This document shows positions 27,682 through 38,264 of a stretch of DNA of 64,000 bases, piece by piece. Position 1 is the stretch's first letter, and each line of letters starts with the position of its first letter. The notes under the pieces are model-generated. The model was not told where the DNA came from, searched no databases, and was given only the letters and a program-made list of their open reading frames with translations. The DNA is from Schizochytrium sp. TIO01 (taxonomy: Eukaryota; Sar; Bigyra; Thraustochytrida; Thraustochytriidae). The stretch is taken from the NCBI GenBank assembly GCA_004764695.1, contig SMSO01000007.1, positions 17,501-81,500 on the forward strand. The letters run 5' to 3'. The position numbers were made by a program, and so were the translations under genes.

Positions 27682-29622
27682 CTAAGTTGCGGGGTCTGCG
27701 CTGCCAGAGCTTTGCCTGGCCAATATATGGATTAGAAAATCCATTTGGGGTGACGCTCGTGCGGCCTCTCGAATGTTTTTCTCTTGAATCGTACAAGCAG
27801 TGGATTTCCCGAAAAATTCTCGCGTTAAAGTTGTAAGGTGAGTGACAAACATAGCACATGCTTTATCAATAACGAGGACCGCATCATGAGTGCGTCGCTG
27901 ACCTGAGCTCGTCAGCTGCATGATTTTTTTGCACCTATTTAATGGAAAGTATGGCGGCTTTGTACAATCCAGCTCTTCGGACATCACTGAATTGCTTGCA
28001 ATCGTTAAGACTTTCTCAAGAATAATTGGCCTAGCAGGGTATGTAAAGTAGATTACACCCAATGGATTTTCCACTGGGCGATCTGAGACCACGGTGGTCT
28101 CTGTGGAGCCAGCTTGCACGTCGAATTCTATGTTCTGGAGTTCGGGGTTACCTTGATTTTTCTCGTTTTGATCAAAACTATTTGCATCACCTAACTTTGT
28201 AAACTTTTCAGACCGCTTTGTCTCTACACTCCTCATACTGATTTCCTGCCTTTGTTGGCTCTCGCTGATAGAGTTGGAAATACATAACGAAGGGTCTTCT
28301 ATTCTGCATGTCTCTTCATTCTCGTTGATTTCAAGGCACCCTTCAATCTTCTCCCTACCAAAAGCTTCATTCTCACTTGCCCTGGGCGATCTTGAATATG
28401 CTGCCGCGTTTGATTCATATCGCTGATGCAACTGCAAGCAAGCCTCTGAAATAAATGAATGGGATGCTGTGGCTGAGGTCGACAGCTCATCGCTAGGCGC
28501 TACAGTATTTTCTTTGTACAAATTTACCTCAACGTTCGTGATCTCTTGCATCCGTTGGGTTGGTTCACTCACCGATCCGAGTGGCATGTTGAAAGTAAGC
28601 TTCCCCCCTTGCTGTAACGTTTGATCTTTCCACGTGTGTTCGTTGTATTTTGCAGGGTGTTTCTGTTCAACCCAGTCTTGATGAGTTTGATCATATCCTT
28701 GTTGGTTATGATCTTGTAAAGGTTGTTGAAAGCGAGTGCATTGTTCTTGTATACATCGTCGCCGATGATTTTTGAATTGATCATGCTGCAAGGAGTCATT
28801 ATACAAGAGACCATCATCACGGACAGGAGCAGCTACCGACCAACTCCGGGATTCGTGTGAAGCACAAATGCACTCGGATGGTAGTGCAGATGATCTGTAG
28901 TTCATGCGCAAACCTTGCGAGCCTTGAGATTGTTGCGGGGATGAACACAGGACCATATGCTGTTCTGAGCTTGTGTGAAAGTCTATCGAGTTACTCTGTC
29001 GAAAGTCATTGTCATCAAGGTCGAATAGGCTAAATGTCGTACAATCCTCAAACTTTGCAGATTCGTCATAGCGCGATAAACCACTACGAAATTCATCATG
29101 ATTCAAAATACTTGAATCTGATGAAGAACTAGGGAAAGAATGTCCCACCGGAGAGAGTTGCATAGCAACTTGAAGTATGTCGCTTTCAACTTGATTGTTA
29201 TAAGACTCAACGGGAGTGATTCTCAAATTAACGCTACTTGTGGACCGATGTACATCTGATGATTGTACTGCACCTGGCTGACAGAAAAGTGGCGAGGAGC
29301 AAACAGGTGATCTGTGGTTGATCTCTAAGCTCACCTGCTCTCTGTAGCCTCTTGACGGTTGCGTATTTAGCACAACGCTACAAGCATCTCGTGGAGACCT
29401 CAATAAAGTTTTGTGATTTACTGGGTCAACGCTTTGATGCTCCCAATTAGCCAGCCTTTCAGGGCCCGGGCTTGGCGTGTAGGATATGTCCACTTCGTCG
29501 ACCGGGGACTCCTTCCTGCAGCTCGATCCATCCGATATGGTCTCGGATGGTTCATTTAATTCATTCATTCTAAACTGCGTCTTCCTTGGAGAGTTGCCCG
29601 GCATGGGCTTCTTGCTGTTCAA
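27682..29622 (-). CDS. NF-YC/CHRAC-type histone-fold protein with long N-terminal extension
   Basis: Single-exon frame of 646 aa. Residues about 1-520 are hydrophilic, rich in Ser, Gln, Asn and His, without a recognised fold. Residues about 555-640 match the CBFD/NFYB/HMF histone-fold pattern: FPLNRCKKIMQL (helix 1), RTHDAVLVIDKACAMFVTHL (long helix 2), then a CTIQEKNIREAARASPQMDFL stretch like the loop 2-helix 3 of NF-YC and POLE4 (usual form FPxxRIKKIM ... A..F...L ... I...D...A). Such proteins pair with an NF-YB-like partner in CCAAT-binding factor, Dr1/DRAP1 or chromatin/polymerase-epsilon complexes; which one is not decidable here. The start codon follows a few upstream possibilities; a second Met at residue 7 (PMPGN) could also be used. 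Confidence 0.7.
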   Translation of the reverse strand: MNSKKPMPGNSPRKTQFRMNELNEPSETISDGSSCRKESPVDEVDISYTPSPGPERLANWEHQSVDPVNHKTLLRSPRDACSVVLNTQPSRGYREQVSLEINHRSPVCSSPLFCQPGAVQSSDVHRSTSSVNLRITPVESYNNQVESDILQVAMQLSPVGHSFPSSSSDSSILNHDEFRSGLSRYDESAKFEDCTTFSLFDLDDNDFRQSNSIDFHTSSEQHMVLCSSPQQSQGSQGLRMNYRSSALPSECICASHESRSWSVAAPVRDDGLLYNDSLQHDQFKNHRRRCIQEQCTRFQQPLQDHNQQGYDQTHQDWVEQKHPAKYNEHTWKDQTLQQGGKLTFNMPLGSVSEPTQRMQEITNVEVNLYKENTVAPSDELSTSATASHSFISEACLQLHQRYESNAAAYSRSPRASENEAFGREKIEGCLEINENEETCRIEDPSLCISNSISESQQRQEISMRSVETKRSEKFTKLGDANSFDQNEKNQGNPELQNIEFDVQAGSTETTVVSDRPVENPLGVIYFTYPARPIILEKVLTIASNSVMSEELDCTKPPYFPLNRCKKIMQLTSSGQRRTHDAVLVIDKACAMFVTHLTTLTREFFGKSTACTIQEKNIREAARASPQMDFLIHILARQSSGSADPAT

Positions 29623-31638
29623 AAGAGCACCTCAAAACCTATGCTCGAATAGTATCCCCGCTCGCAGCTGATGCTTGTGGCGCCACCGCAAAACAGTTAC
29701 TGTTTCGCGATGTACTCTGCCTATTTTCACTTTTCTGATTCTATTTATCTCTGCTAATTCTACGGTACATTGCCAATTTCATTTATTAAAGTTTCTGCTG
29801 AATCTTCCTACTGCATCTTACTATGGGTTTGTGGTTAATAGATGTCTTAAATATGAATGACCCTAGGAAATCCCAGAGCGTTTAAAAAACCTACCAACCT
29901 ACTTACCTGTACGTATAAGTATTTCAGGGGTTTTGTATATATTACTTCCCTATTAGGCTCAATGACAGAATAATGGTTTATAGCTTATACTGTGTCTGGT
30001 ACTATAAAGTACTATAAATTATGTGATTGTGCCTTCACATTCTCACTAGTCAGAGACACTTAAATCTCTGTTTTTAAACTTGATTAAAAACCTCAAGCTA
30101 TAACAACCATTCAGTTCATATGGAGCCTCCAAGCAGTAGGGTAGTAGTAAGCAATCAGACTGCAGAATCGAGACTCTTCAACAGGCTCCCTTAATGTCCG
30201 AATGAATGAATCTAAGTGCCTATATTATGACAAGGTGTACGAATAATTGGACTCGATCCGCATATTCCTGGGCTTTTCAATAGACAAAGACGTCATTGTT
30301 CTATCTAATTAAACGAGCAACGATAAATTGAAGAAAAGTCTAGCTTTATAAAAGTGATCCTACCTACACGATTGTTGAGATTACAATTTAGTTATACTGG
30401 TAGTTGGTAATTTTGCATTATATTTACCTCAATAAGAAAAACTATGTACTAATCTGACCTGAGGTAGGCGAACTTCTTCAGATCGATTACAAGAGGAATT
30501 TGCATGCTCACGAGTCACAAAATTATACCTGCACGATTGACGGGGTAAGGTTAAATTATCTTTTGAAGCATCAATCCGGGTTACGGTTCTAGGAAATGTA
30601 TAAGCACATTTCTGGTTTCTAACTTCTCAACCATGGAAGTCTGGTTGTCTAGTTCTGTTCTATTGCACGCCCTATATCCATGAGATCCTAGCAAGGGATG
30701 ATCAGAACTATAGTAATGTCTTGTCCACAAGTTCCTTCATTGGAGATCTCAGCAGCCGCCGATATACTACATTTGGGCTTATGATTGCTTCTACTGCTCT
30801 TCAAAGCAAGCGAGGTCTGGCCCGTAGGTCTGAAACGGTATACGGGGATGGAGTCTGAATTTCCTTTTCAAAGGTCCTTCCAAGCAACGGTGCACACGAG
30901 CTTTCCCAGACCCTGTTTTTCTTTCTTTTTAAATTCTCCTCGATAATAAATGCTTGTGGTGTAGGGCGAACCATATTCTAACGGCGCAACGGGGAATCGG
31001 AGCATTTAAGCATACTTCATCAGCGGACATATAACCCACTACATTGGAGATTAGGGTTCATATACGAGTCGCCTCCTGACACAAGGTAACATGTTATGAG
31101 TACTGACGCAATAACATATAGCGCACAGGCTTAAACAATGCTATATCATGACTTCCTACTTACTGAGATCTTCAATCAGAAAGCTGAGATTGCTTGTGTA
31201 GATATCTCATAGTGAGAACACGAAAATTTTCGGCTCCATCAAGCCCTGCAAATACCCCTCGCAACAGTTGCTTATACATTTTAAGTGAAGCAGCTTCCTG
31301 GGTATTAATATCGAAGTTGAGCTATGATAATGTAAGCAATTTCTTATATGAATGAAGGGGAGAAGGGAATTAGCTATTTTCAAGTTCCAATATGTACTTT
31401 ATGTCTTGTTGTACTATGGTCAATATATATATTTTCAGCCCTAGGCCCTCCTGTCTTGCCACGCTAAAGAATTGCTCGGTACATCTTGATGCCGATTATT
31501 CTCACTCGAAAGGAAGTATACATTAGTTGAACATGAAGAGGTACTAAAACGTATCCAGCATTGGGCATGATCGAAATGTGTTTGCATAGCATTCTCACAT
31601 TTTCGCTAGTCAATTTGTAGTACCATATCATTAAAAGA
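29623..31638. other. Intergenic 2 kb, no gene seen
   Basis: AT-rich. A reverse-strand copy of the GGCTTGAG repeat lies at about 30065-30115 (TTTTTAATC, CTCAAGCTATAACAACCATT on the plus strand). No frame longer than about 90 codons and no domain. Confidence 0.5.
30065..30115 (-). repeat. Dispersed GGCTTGAG repeat, reverse copy
   Basis: The minus strand reads ATGGTTGTTATAGCTTGAGG then TTTTTAATCAAGTTTAAA, matching the core of the units at 26471-26690. Confidence 0.5.
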
Positions 31639-32818
31639 CTATTGTGTTTGGTCTGGATGCTCGATTTTGTCATCAAGGTTTGATTCATCCTTGTTGTTGT
31701 GCTCATCAGCCGCAGCTCCAGAGGTTTTCTGCGATGAGTGTTCATTCTTATTCACCATATCTTTACTTATCCCTGCTCCTCCTACCCCAAGCTCACTTTC
31801 ATTTGCAATGTTCTCTTGCTCAGAATCAACGGCCTCACTATGACCATTATTGCTGACATTGTCATCCTCCTCTTCCTCCTCCTCATCACTTTCTTCATTA
31901 TCGCCCCCATTTTCGTCTTCGTTATCAGTCTCACCAACTTCTACTTCTTTGGCAAGCTGCTCCTTGAGTTTTTTACGTCGTTCACGACGATGCTCCAAAG
32001 CCTTTCTTTGCCAGAACTCCTTTGCAAATTTTATACTGGCAGAGATAAATCCAAATATAAACAGAACAAGTTGAATTTGGCAGTAATGGAACTGCATAGG
32101 CGCTTCATCCAGCTGTTTGTTGCAAGGTTTATAAATGCAAGTTAGTTCACTCTCCGTACTATAGACATCAAATCTGAACATTATGAGGAAACTTACGCAT
32201 GCAGAACCTCCTAGCTCCATTAAAATGCCGCCAACAATGTATACAATTACAGAGGCAAATGCGATCATTCCAAACGCAACTTTCAGTGGCTTGGTCCGAG
32301 AATGAAATGGGATTGGCCCCATCAGCATCCATGAATATAGAAACAAATATACGTACGCAATAGCAAAAGTCAACCCAACAAAAACTGAAAGACATATCGT
32401 CGTAAACCCCGAATGCTAGAACGTCAGCTTCTCTAACTTCTCATTGTTATTTATCCTGTGATCTAGTTTCCATGCAATCGCTTTAATGATCCAAGCGGTT
32501 CTTTTTATCAGATACATGAAAGCTACTAATAAACGTACTTCCTAAAGGTTGACTCGAACAGCGCACTCCTGCTCGATGTACAAAAGGTCCTGAGAGAACC
32601 GTCCACAATGCCATGATTGCAGGCCCTACACCAAGCACATAAAGATTGTAAGCCCAATATATTTCACGTTCACGATGTTCCTTTGCGTTTTGAGTCTCCA
32701 CTTCTCTTTGGCGGATTTGCTCTGCCTCTTGCGCAGCAAGCTTTTCTGCCTCTTTGCGTTCCATTTCCTCCAACGATATGAAAACTCCGCCGCCATCGTC
32801 CTCACGAGAGACCCCCAT
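31639..32818 (-). CDS. Membrane protein with coiled coil and acidic tail, 3 exons
   Basis: Exons on the minus strand: 32539-32818, 32197-32384 and 31639-32112 (942 nt, 313 aa). Intron 1 (32385-32538) has a GTACGT donor and TTTCAG acceptor and joins the frames in phase 1. Intron 2 (32113-32196) is 84 nt, with GTAAGT donor, ACTAAC branch-like sequence and AAACAG acceptor; it contains no stop, so a retained form is possible. The start chosen is ATG at 32818 (MGVSREDDGGG); the frame is open further upstream without an ATG. The order is an N-terminal coiled coil (MERKEAEKLAAQEAEQIRQR), a membrane segment (YVLGVGPAIMALWTVL), two or three more in exon 2, one in exon 3 (IQLVLFIFGFISA), a basic RRERRKKLKEQ helix and a long acidic disordered tail. 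Family not recognised. Confidence 0.65.
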
Positions 32819-34011
32819 GGTCCCCTCAAGATTCCTGGTTTTGTTCTTTACGAACTCAAGCACATTCAAGTTTTGCTGCTTTGTCTGTTTTCATGTATAC
32901 ATAGAGACACGAATTATTCAAATATATGTATTGTTGCTGCAAAGCTTCTTCTCTGAGCTGAGAGAACAACCCCAGATACCGCTGCTATTATGCTTTCCTC
33001 TACCCCAAATAAGTCTGCATGGAACTTTCGTCCTGGCTTGCTCTTTGCACAAAGTTAAAACTTAATGCCACAAGTTCACGACAGTGCAGAGCAGTGCTTG
33101 CAATTTGCTAAATTTCGACCTTATTAGCAAAAAGCTATTCCATCACCTTGGTTGTGCATCCTGTTGAGCCAAAGCAATGTCAAACGCAATAAATTAACTA
33201 CGACGCACGATTCCAGTAGGTAGGTAGGTAGGTAGGTACGTGGGTACCTACCCTCATGGCCTTTTTACTACCATAGCAATTTCTCTCAACGGTACTTCGA
33301 GTCTCCTCGTGCTCAAACGGTTTATCAAGCCCAATAGCCCACTTATCACTTTCTCTCCTCCCTCTTTTCAAGTTGCTGATAATAAGTCCCTACTTATCGT
33401 TAACTGATAGGACGTAATAACTTCACTTTTAGGAACTCTGAAACGGCCATTTCCTGGAGTGCGTGCGACAGGCTGCGCTCCTGGTTCCGCTGCTGGCCAA
33501 GCACAAGACATGCAGAGTGCTCGGGCGAGAGCAAAGACGCTCGTGCATAAAGCGGAGGCCCCTCGGACCGAGTCCGTGCTGTGTTCTAAGTAGCCGTTGC
33601 CGTGGAAGGTCTAGCTAGATCAATCAAGTCTTTTTGGAGTTCTCGGGGCATCTTGCCAAAACTTGGCAAAGCTAACTGGATAGAAACACCTTCAAATACT
33701 TTCTTGCTGTGATTGGCAGAGGCAGGCTCGAGGAAGAGAACATCGCTTGCTTTACCCCCCCGCAAAGACGGAAAGACCTGATAATTTGCTCGCGAATCCT
33801 CACTCCCTGTGTGGTGGGTGTTTGACGCTGCGCTAAAAGCTTATAGATAGTCTCGATTTCGCTTTTATCATAACAAGGATAGTATAGCTCACAAGCTAGA
33901 AAACGTGGGGTTCTTCTTTTTAAAGTCATTCAGATTGGCGATTCGTTGAGACTTGATTTGCACGAGTCAATCAACCTAATTTCATTTTGTTTGTGAATTT
34001 GTCACCCTATA
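32819..34011. other. Divergent intergenic region with GC-rich block
   Basis: Promoters of the membrane-protein gene (minus) and the dynein gene (plus) should lie here. A (GGTA)5 run is at about 33217-33238. About 33440-33610 is GC-rich. An 85-codon frame on the minus strand at 33672-33929 (MTLKRRTPRF start) looks somewhat protein-like and starts 83 nt from the dynein ATG; I could not assign it, and it may be a small exon. Confidence 0.4.
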
Positions 34012-37000
34012 ATGGTTGGTACAACATCCAAAGTTGCAAGTGGCGGTAGTGCGGTGGGTCATCAAAATTCTGGTTCTCTCGCACAAGGATCTATCTCTGG
34101 TGGCGCTAGCCGCTTTGGAAATCGTACCAAGAAGAAAAATGGACTTGGCGGTGGCCCTAGCGCAATGTTCTCTGGTAGCAGGCTGTCAGGGGGGAGCAGC
34201 ATGCGAGGCTCAAGTGGAGCTGGCGCTGTACAAACTGGTGGTGCTATTCGCGTTCTCGTAGAGGGCCAAGATCTTACCCCTCTTTCGTTGCTCAACGATC
34301 ATGAAAGCCTCGCGGTGCGGAATAGCCCGACTGCGAGCGGAAAAAATCAAAGGGATATTAATGCAAGCCTCAATGGATCAATGATTTTCGCCAGCACAAA
34401 TGGAATTCGCTCTAGCTTTAAAGCTGGTAATGCACCTCTTGGTGTGGATATCCACATTGACAATAACAATGACAGCTTGCATGATTCTTCAGACAGCAAT
34501 ATTAACAGAGACAAGCTCAACAATAGCGGCAGCAACAACGCTAACAACAACAATAACAACAACAATAACAGCGGCGTAAACAGTGGGGGGAAGAACCCAA
34601 ATAAACTTCACTTTGAAACGAAGGAAGATGGTCTTCCAGCAGCACCTCCTGTGCATGGCGAGCGTGAAGAACAACATTTGCATGTATCGACCTCTCCTAT
34701 TGCAAGGAAGTCAGTCGACCCACGTTCGCCGTCACTGCGAGATCAGCGCCAGGTACAGCAAGCAATGGGAGAGCGAGGGCAATTGAACCTCCAGGAGGTG
34801 ATTGTGAAAATGCTAGTTGAGACACCAACAACTACCCTTTTCCAGCTGACTGGGTCGTGTGTCTCTGCGGAGTCTGCTGAACACAAGCTTGTTACAGATC
34901 GTAACCAAAAATATGACGAAATGTGTGAAGGTCGCGAGAGCTCAGACTTGTACACGTCGCGCCCTACACAAACATTAAATCAAGATGTCAAAAACACAGA
35001 AATTTCAACACTGGCCCCTCCAGTTCAGGACTCAGGATGTCAAGTGACATCTTGGGACATCTTTGACAACTCAACTACAACTGCTGCTGGGATGCATGAG
35101 CTTGGTTTGGAAGATGATCTTAACGTAGTAGAGGGTGCCGCAAAAGGAGCAATTCTAGATTCAAATGGGCATAGTATCGGAGATGACATTGGTCAGCCAA
35201 TTGGCATTGGTGCCGCCCAGAGTTCTGATGCAACGCGAACTGAAAGCGCTCCTCTAGGTGATGAGGGCGTCCTAGGTGCCACAATCGCTGCGCAACGACA
35301 CATGCAAATCGAGAAATTAGTGTCGGTAAGCATGGCTTCTCCAGGTTGCTTGCTGCCCATTGAAGAGGCCGGCGCACCTGCGTCTGAGAAAGCAGCTGAA
35401 GGCGGAAAGCAGTCGCCACCGATCATGTCACCAGGTAGTCCAATGTCCCCCAGTCTACAACCGACACAGATTGATGACTCTGAAGGGTTTGTGTCGAATC
35501 AACTCTTAATGGATACTTTACGAACGCTGGAGCGTGGCGTGCAGCAAAATGTATTTCATGAAAAACACATGCTGTATCGTGCTGTACCTTTGGCTGATTC
35601 TGCTTATTTAGAGGAAAAAATGAATGGCGAGACCACAGCTCAACAGAAGCAACTTCTCATGAGCCAGGAGGAGGAAAATGCAGAAGGATCAATTCAGGAT
35701 CTCAATGCAAAGGAAGGTATGGAGGACGAGGAGGAAGCCTCAGGCGAGGCTGAGTCTTCCGAAGAGCAGCAAAACGGTAAGGACAAGAACCAAAAGCAGG
35801 CGCAGGTTTCCCCAGAAACGGTTCCCACTTCTGGAGAAGATGCGCAATCCCCAGAGGCTACGACTACTGCTACATCTACTACTATTGATTCTGCTCGAGA
35901 AGGTAATAAAAATACCCTTATGATGGGAAATTCGGAGTACACGGTTGATGGTGAGGAGGAAGAGGAAGAGGAGTCCATTATCGAAAATCCCGCATTACAG
36001 CTGTTGTGGAAGTTTCAATGCCCAGAAACACAGGGTCGTACGGTGTCGAGTATGTCTTGGAATAGACTCAACGAGGATCTTCTTGCTGTGGCCTATTGTG
36101 AGTTTGACTTTGATGCTCAACAAGATGGTGGGTTGATCTTACTGTGGACACTCAAGAACCCAGAATATCCTGAGAGAATCATTCGCTGCGATGCAGGAGT
36201 CTGCAGTGTTGACTTCTCAGGCGAGAACCCAAGCCTCTTAGCAGCTGGTATGTACGATGGTACTGTGGCAATTTACGATTTGCACCGTGAGGGTCCGAAC
36301 GCTGATAAGCCCGTTCTGGACAGCTCACGTCTTGCGACCCAGCATAACGACGCTGTATGGCAAGTTAAATGGGTTAATAAAAATGAGCGGGGAGAGGTCC
36401 TGGTATCTCTCAGCTCCGATGGACGTGTTACGGAATGGTATTTGAAGAAGGGATTAGCTAGCACTGACCTTATGGTTCTCAAAAGAGTACATGTTCCCAC
36501 AGAATTGGGTGGACATGGAGAAGGTATCATTTCTCGTACTGCGTCGGGCCTAAGTTTGGATTTCCCTGCAAATGGGTCTGGTATTTACTATGTCGGTACG
36601 GAGGATGGTACTTTGCACCGATGCTCATGCAGCTACAATGAACAGTACCTTGAGACGTACTTTGGACACTGTGGTCCTGTGTACAAATTGAGATGCTCCC
36701 CTTTCTGGCAAGAAGCGTTCCTCACATGTTCAGCTGATTGGTCGATTAAACTTTGGGAGCCCGAGCACGACCAAGCCCTCTTGCAGTTTCAATCAGTTGA
36801 TTTGGCGGATGTTGTCTACGATGTGGCCTGGTCGACATCACAATCCACCGTATTTGGTTCTGTGGCAGGAGATGGTCGCATAGAAATTTGGGACTTGTCC
36901 AAAAATACATTAGATCCTGTAATTACAGGTTTCATTGATGATAGTGCTGAGCGAAGAGCCATGCTTCGGCGCAGTAACTCTGTGTCCGCTGTGCCTCCAC

Positions 37001-37296
37001 CAGACCCTCCGACGGCATCTTTGGAGCATTCCAAGACAAAGCAACAGAAGCAGCAACATCAGGATCAACGGTCAAAAGGAGACCATGCCCGTGCAGCTTC
37101 TTCTGGCCATCGTGGAGATGGGGGGAGTTTCTTCTCTAGCATTGCATTCGCTGGAAATGTGCCCATTGTCGTTGCTGGAGCATCAAATGGAGCTATCAAT
37201 GTATACCGCATTCGAGGACTTGATCAGACGCACACCTCTGCACAGGATGCCGCAGAGGTCCTGCGCACTATTGTCTATCAAAATCAGCAAAAGTAA
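34012..37296 (+). CDS. Axonemal dynein intermediate chain, DNAI4 (WDR78)-like WD40 protein
   Basis: Single-exon frame of 1094 aa. Residues about 1-650 are low-complexity: Gly/Ser-rich N-terminus, an Asn-rich run near 170-190, and acidic stretches. Residues about 660-1090 form the WD40 propeller. Diagnostic stretches for dynein intermediate chains are LLWKFQCPETQGRTVSSMSW, the block LLAVAYCEFDF, GLILLWTLKNPEYPERI, LLAAGMYDGTVAIYDL, AVWQVKWV, SSDGRVTEWYLKKGL and DLMVLKRV; the last two and the overall order fit DNAI4/WDR78 of inner-arm dynein f/I1 best. The family scaffolds the base of axonemal dynein and binds light chains and cargo adaptors. Its presence implies motile flagella in some stage. 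A disordered insert near 1000-1040 (KTKQQKQQHQDQ) interrupts the last blades. A 1094-aa length is longer than animal WDR78. Confidence 0.8.
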   Translation: MVGTTSKVASGGSAVGHQNSGSLAQGSISGGASRFGNRTKKKNGLGGGPSAMFSGSRLSGGSSMRGSSGAGAVQTGGAIRVLVEGQDLTPLSLLNDHESLAVRNSPTASGKNQRDINASLNGSMIFASTNGIRSSFKAGNAPLGVDIHIDNNNDSLHDSSDSNINRDKLNNSGSNNANNNNNNNNNSGVNSGGKNPNKLHFETKEDGLPAAPPVHGEREEQHLHVSTSPIARKSVDPRSPSLRDQRQVQQAMGERGQLNLQEVIVKMLVETPTTTLFQLTGSCVSAESAEHKLVTDRNQKYDEMCEGRESSDLYTSRPTQTLNQDVKNTEISTLAPPVQDSGCQVTSWDIFDNSTTTAAGMHELGLEDDLNVVEGAAKGAILDSNGHSIGDDIGQPIGIGAAQSSDATRTESAPLGDEGVLGATIAAQRHMQIEKLVSVSMASPGCLLPIEEAGAPASEKAAEGGKQSPPIMSPGSPMSPSLQPTQIDDSEGFVSNQLLMDTLRTLERGVQQNVFHEKHMLYRAVPLADSAYLEEKMNGETTAQQKQLLMSQEEENAEGSIQDLNAKEGMEDEEEASGEAESSEEQQNGKDKNQKQAQVSPETVPTSGEDAQSPEATTTATSTTIDSAREGNKNTLMMGNSEYTVDGEEEEEEESIIENPALQLLWKFQCPETQGRTVSSMSWNRLNEDLLAVAYCEFDFDAQQDGGLILLWTLKNPEYPERIIRCDAGVCSVDFSGENPSLLAAGMYDGTVAIYDLHREGPNADKPVLDSSRLATQHNDAVWQVKWVNKNERGEVLVSLSSDGRVTEWYLKKGLASTDLMVLKRVHVPTELGGHGEGIISRTASGLSLDFPANGSGIYYVGTEDGTLHRCSCSYNEQYLETYFGHCGPVYKLRCSPFWQEAFLTCSADWSIKLWEPEHDQALLQFQSVDLADVVYDVAWSTSQSTVFGSVAGDGRIEIWDLSKNTLDPVITGFIDDSAERRAMLRRSNSVSAVPPPDPPTASLEHSKTKQQKQQHQDQRSKGDHARAASSGHRGDGGSFFSSIAFAGNVPIVVAGASNGAINVYRIRGLDQTHTSAQDAAEVLRTIVYQNQQK

Positions 37297-38264
37297 TGCT
37301 CGGACATGATTTTGAAATTTTGGCATGATGTCATTTTTGTAATGCAATTATAGAATCCCATTTGCTGTTTTGATGATACGCTCCTTCTCTTTATATCATG
37401 ATTCCAGCATCCATACTTGCAAACCCCTATGAGGTACTTTTTTTCTCTCCAAAAACCATAAACCTAAATAACATCATTAGAAAGAATCTAATCCAACGTG
37501 CAGTGGATGAAGCAATCCAATTGCAAGACATCACGATCTAGTTTGTTTAAGGTAACGCGAATCATCATTATAATGTTTATTTTCATCCTGCAAGACTGCA
37601 AACGGCCTTGATGACGTCCCACATCAGCGAAATAATAGGTTCAATTTATAGACCTGGTCTTGAAGCATCATCGAGGTTGTATGTGACATACCTGGATATG
37701 TTGAATTGTTGGAAACTAGAAATCAAACTTGGAATTCCGCACAATTGTAAACAATTTTTCTGTAGGCTCAAAAAGTTGTGAGTGTTCGCACCAGCAGAAC
37801 ATAGTTTGATTTCAACTTAAATAACTTTTGAGAATGACTGCTGATGTCCGGAAAAATCCAGGGATACACAGAAAGAACGGCCTGGGGTAGTTACACCTTG
37901 AAACTAGCACCAATCTATTAGGTTCTGTCCATCTGAGATCCAGAGCATCCACGTTACTAGTACTAAGTAATACTATGCTTCGACGAAATAAATACCTAGA
38001 TGCCTACCATCCGAGGAAGAACCAAATACGTAGGTGTTCCTATCTAGGCAAACATATTTGTCTTTAAAAGTGCCCAGCTGGTTCCGACGATACGATGAAT
38101 ATCTCTTTGCTTCTCTCAAGCATAGTGAAGAATAAGTCGCGAGGGAGGGCTTAGATCGATAAAGTGTGCCTTACTCTGCAGATTGAATAGTTTTTGTTGC
38201 TGTTGTACTTGCTATTTTTACATATGCTAGTTTTGGAAAAGAAAACAGGCTAACGATGATTACT
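37297..38264. other. Intergenic between convergent genes
   Basis: This region should hold the 3' UTRs of the dynein and Dnmt2 genes. I see no ORF, RNA gene or repeat to report. Confidence 0.5.
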
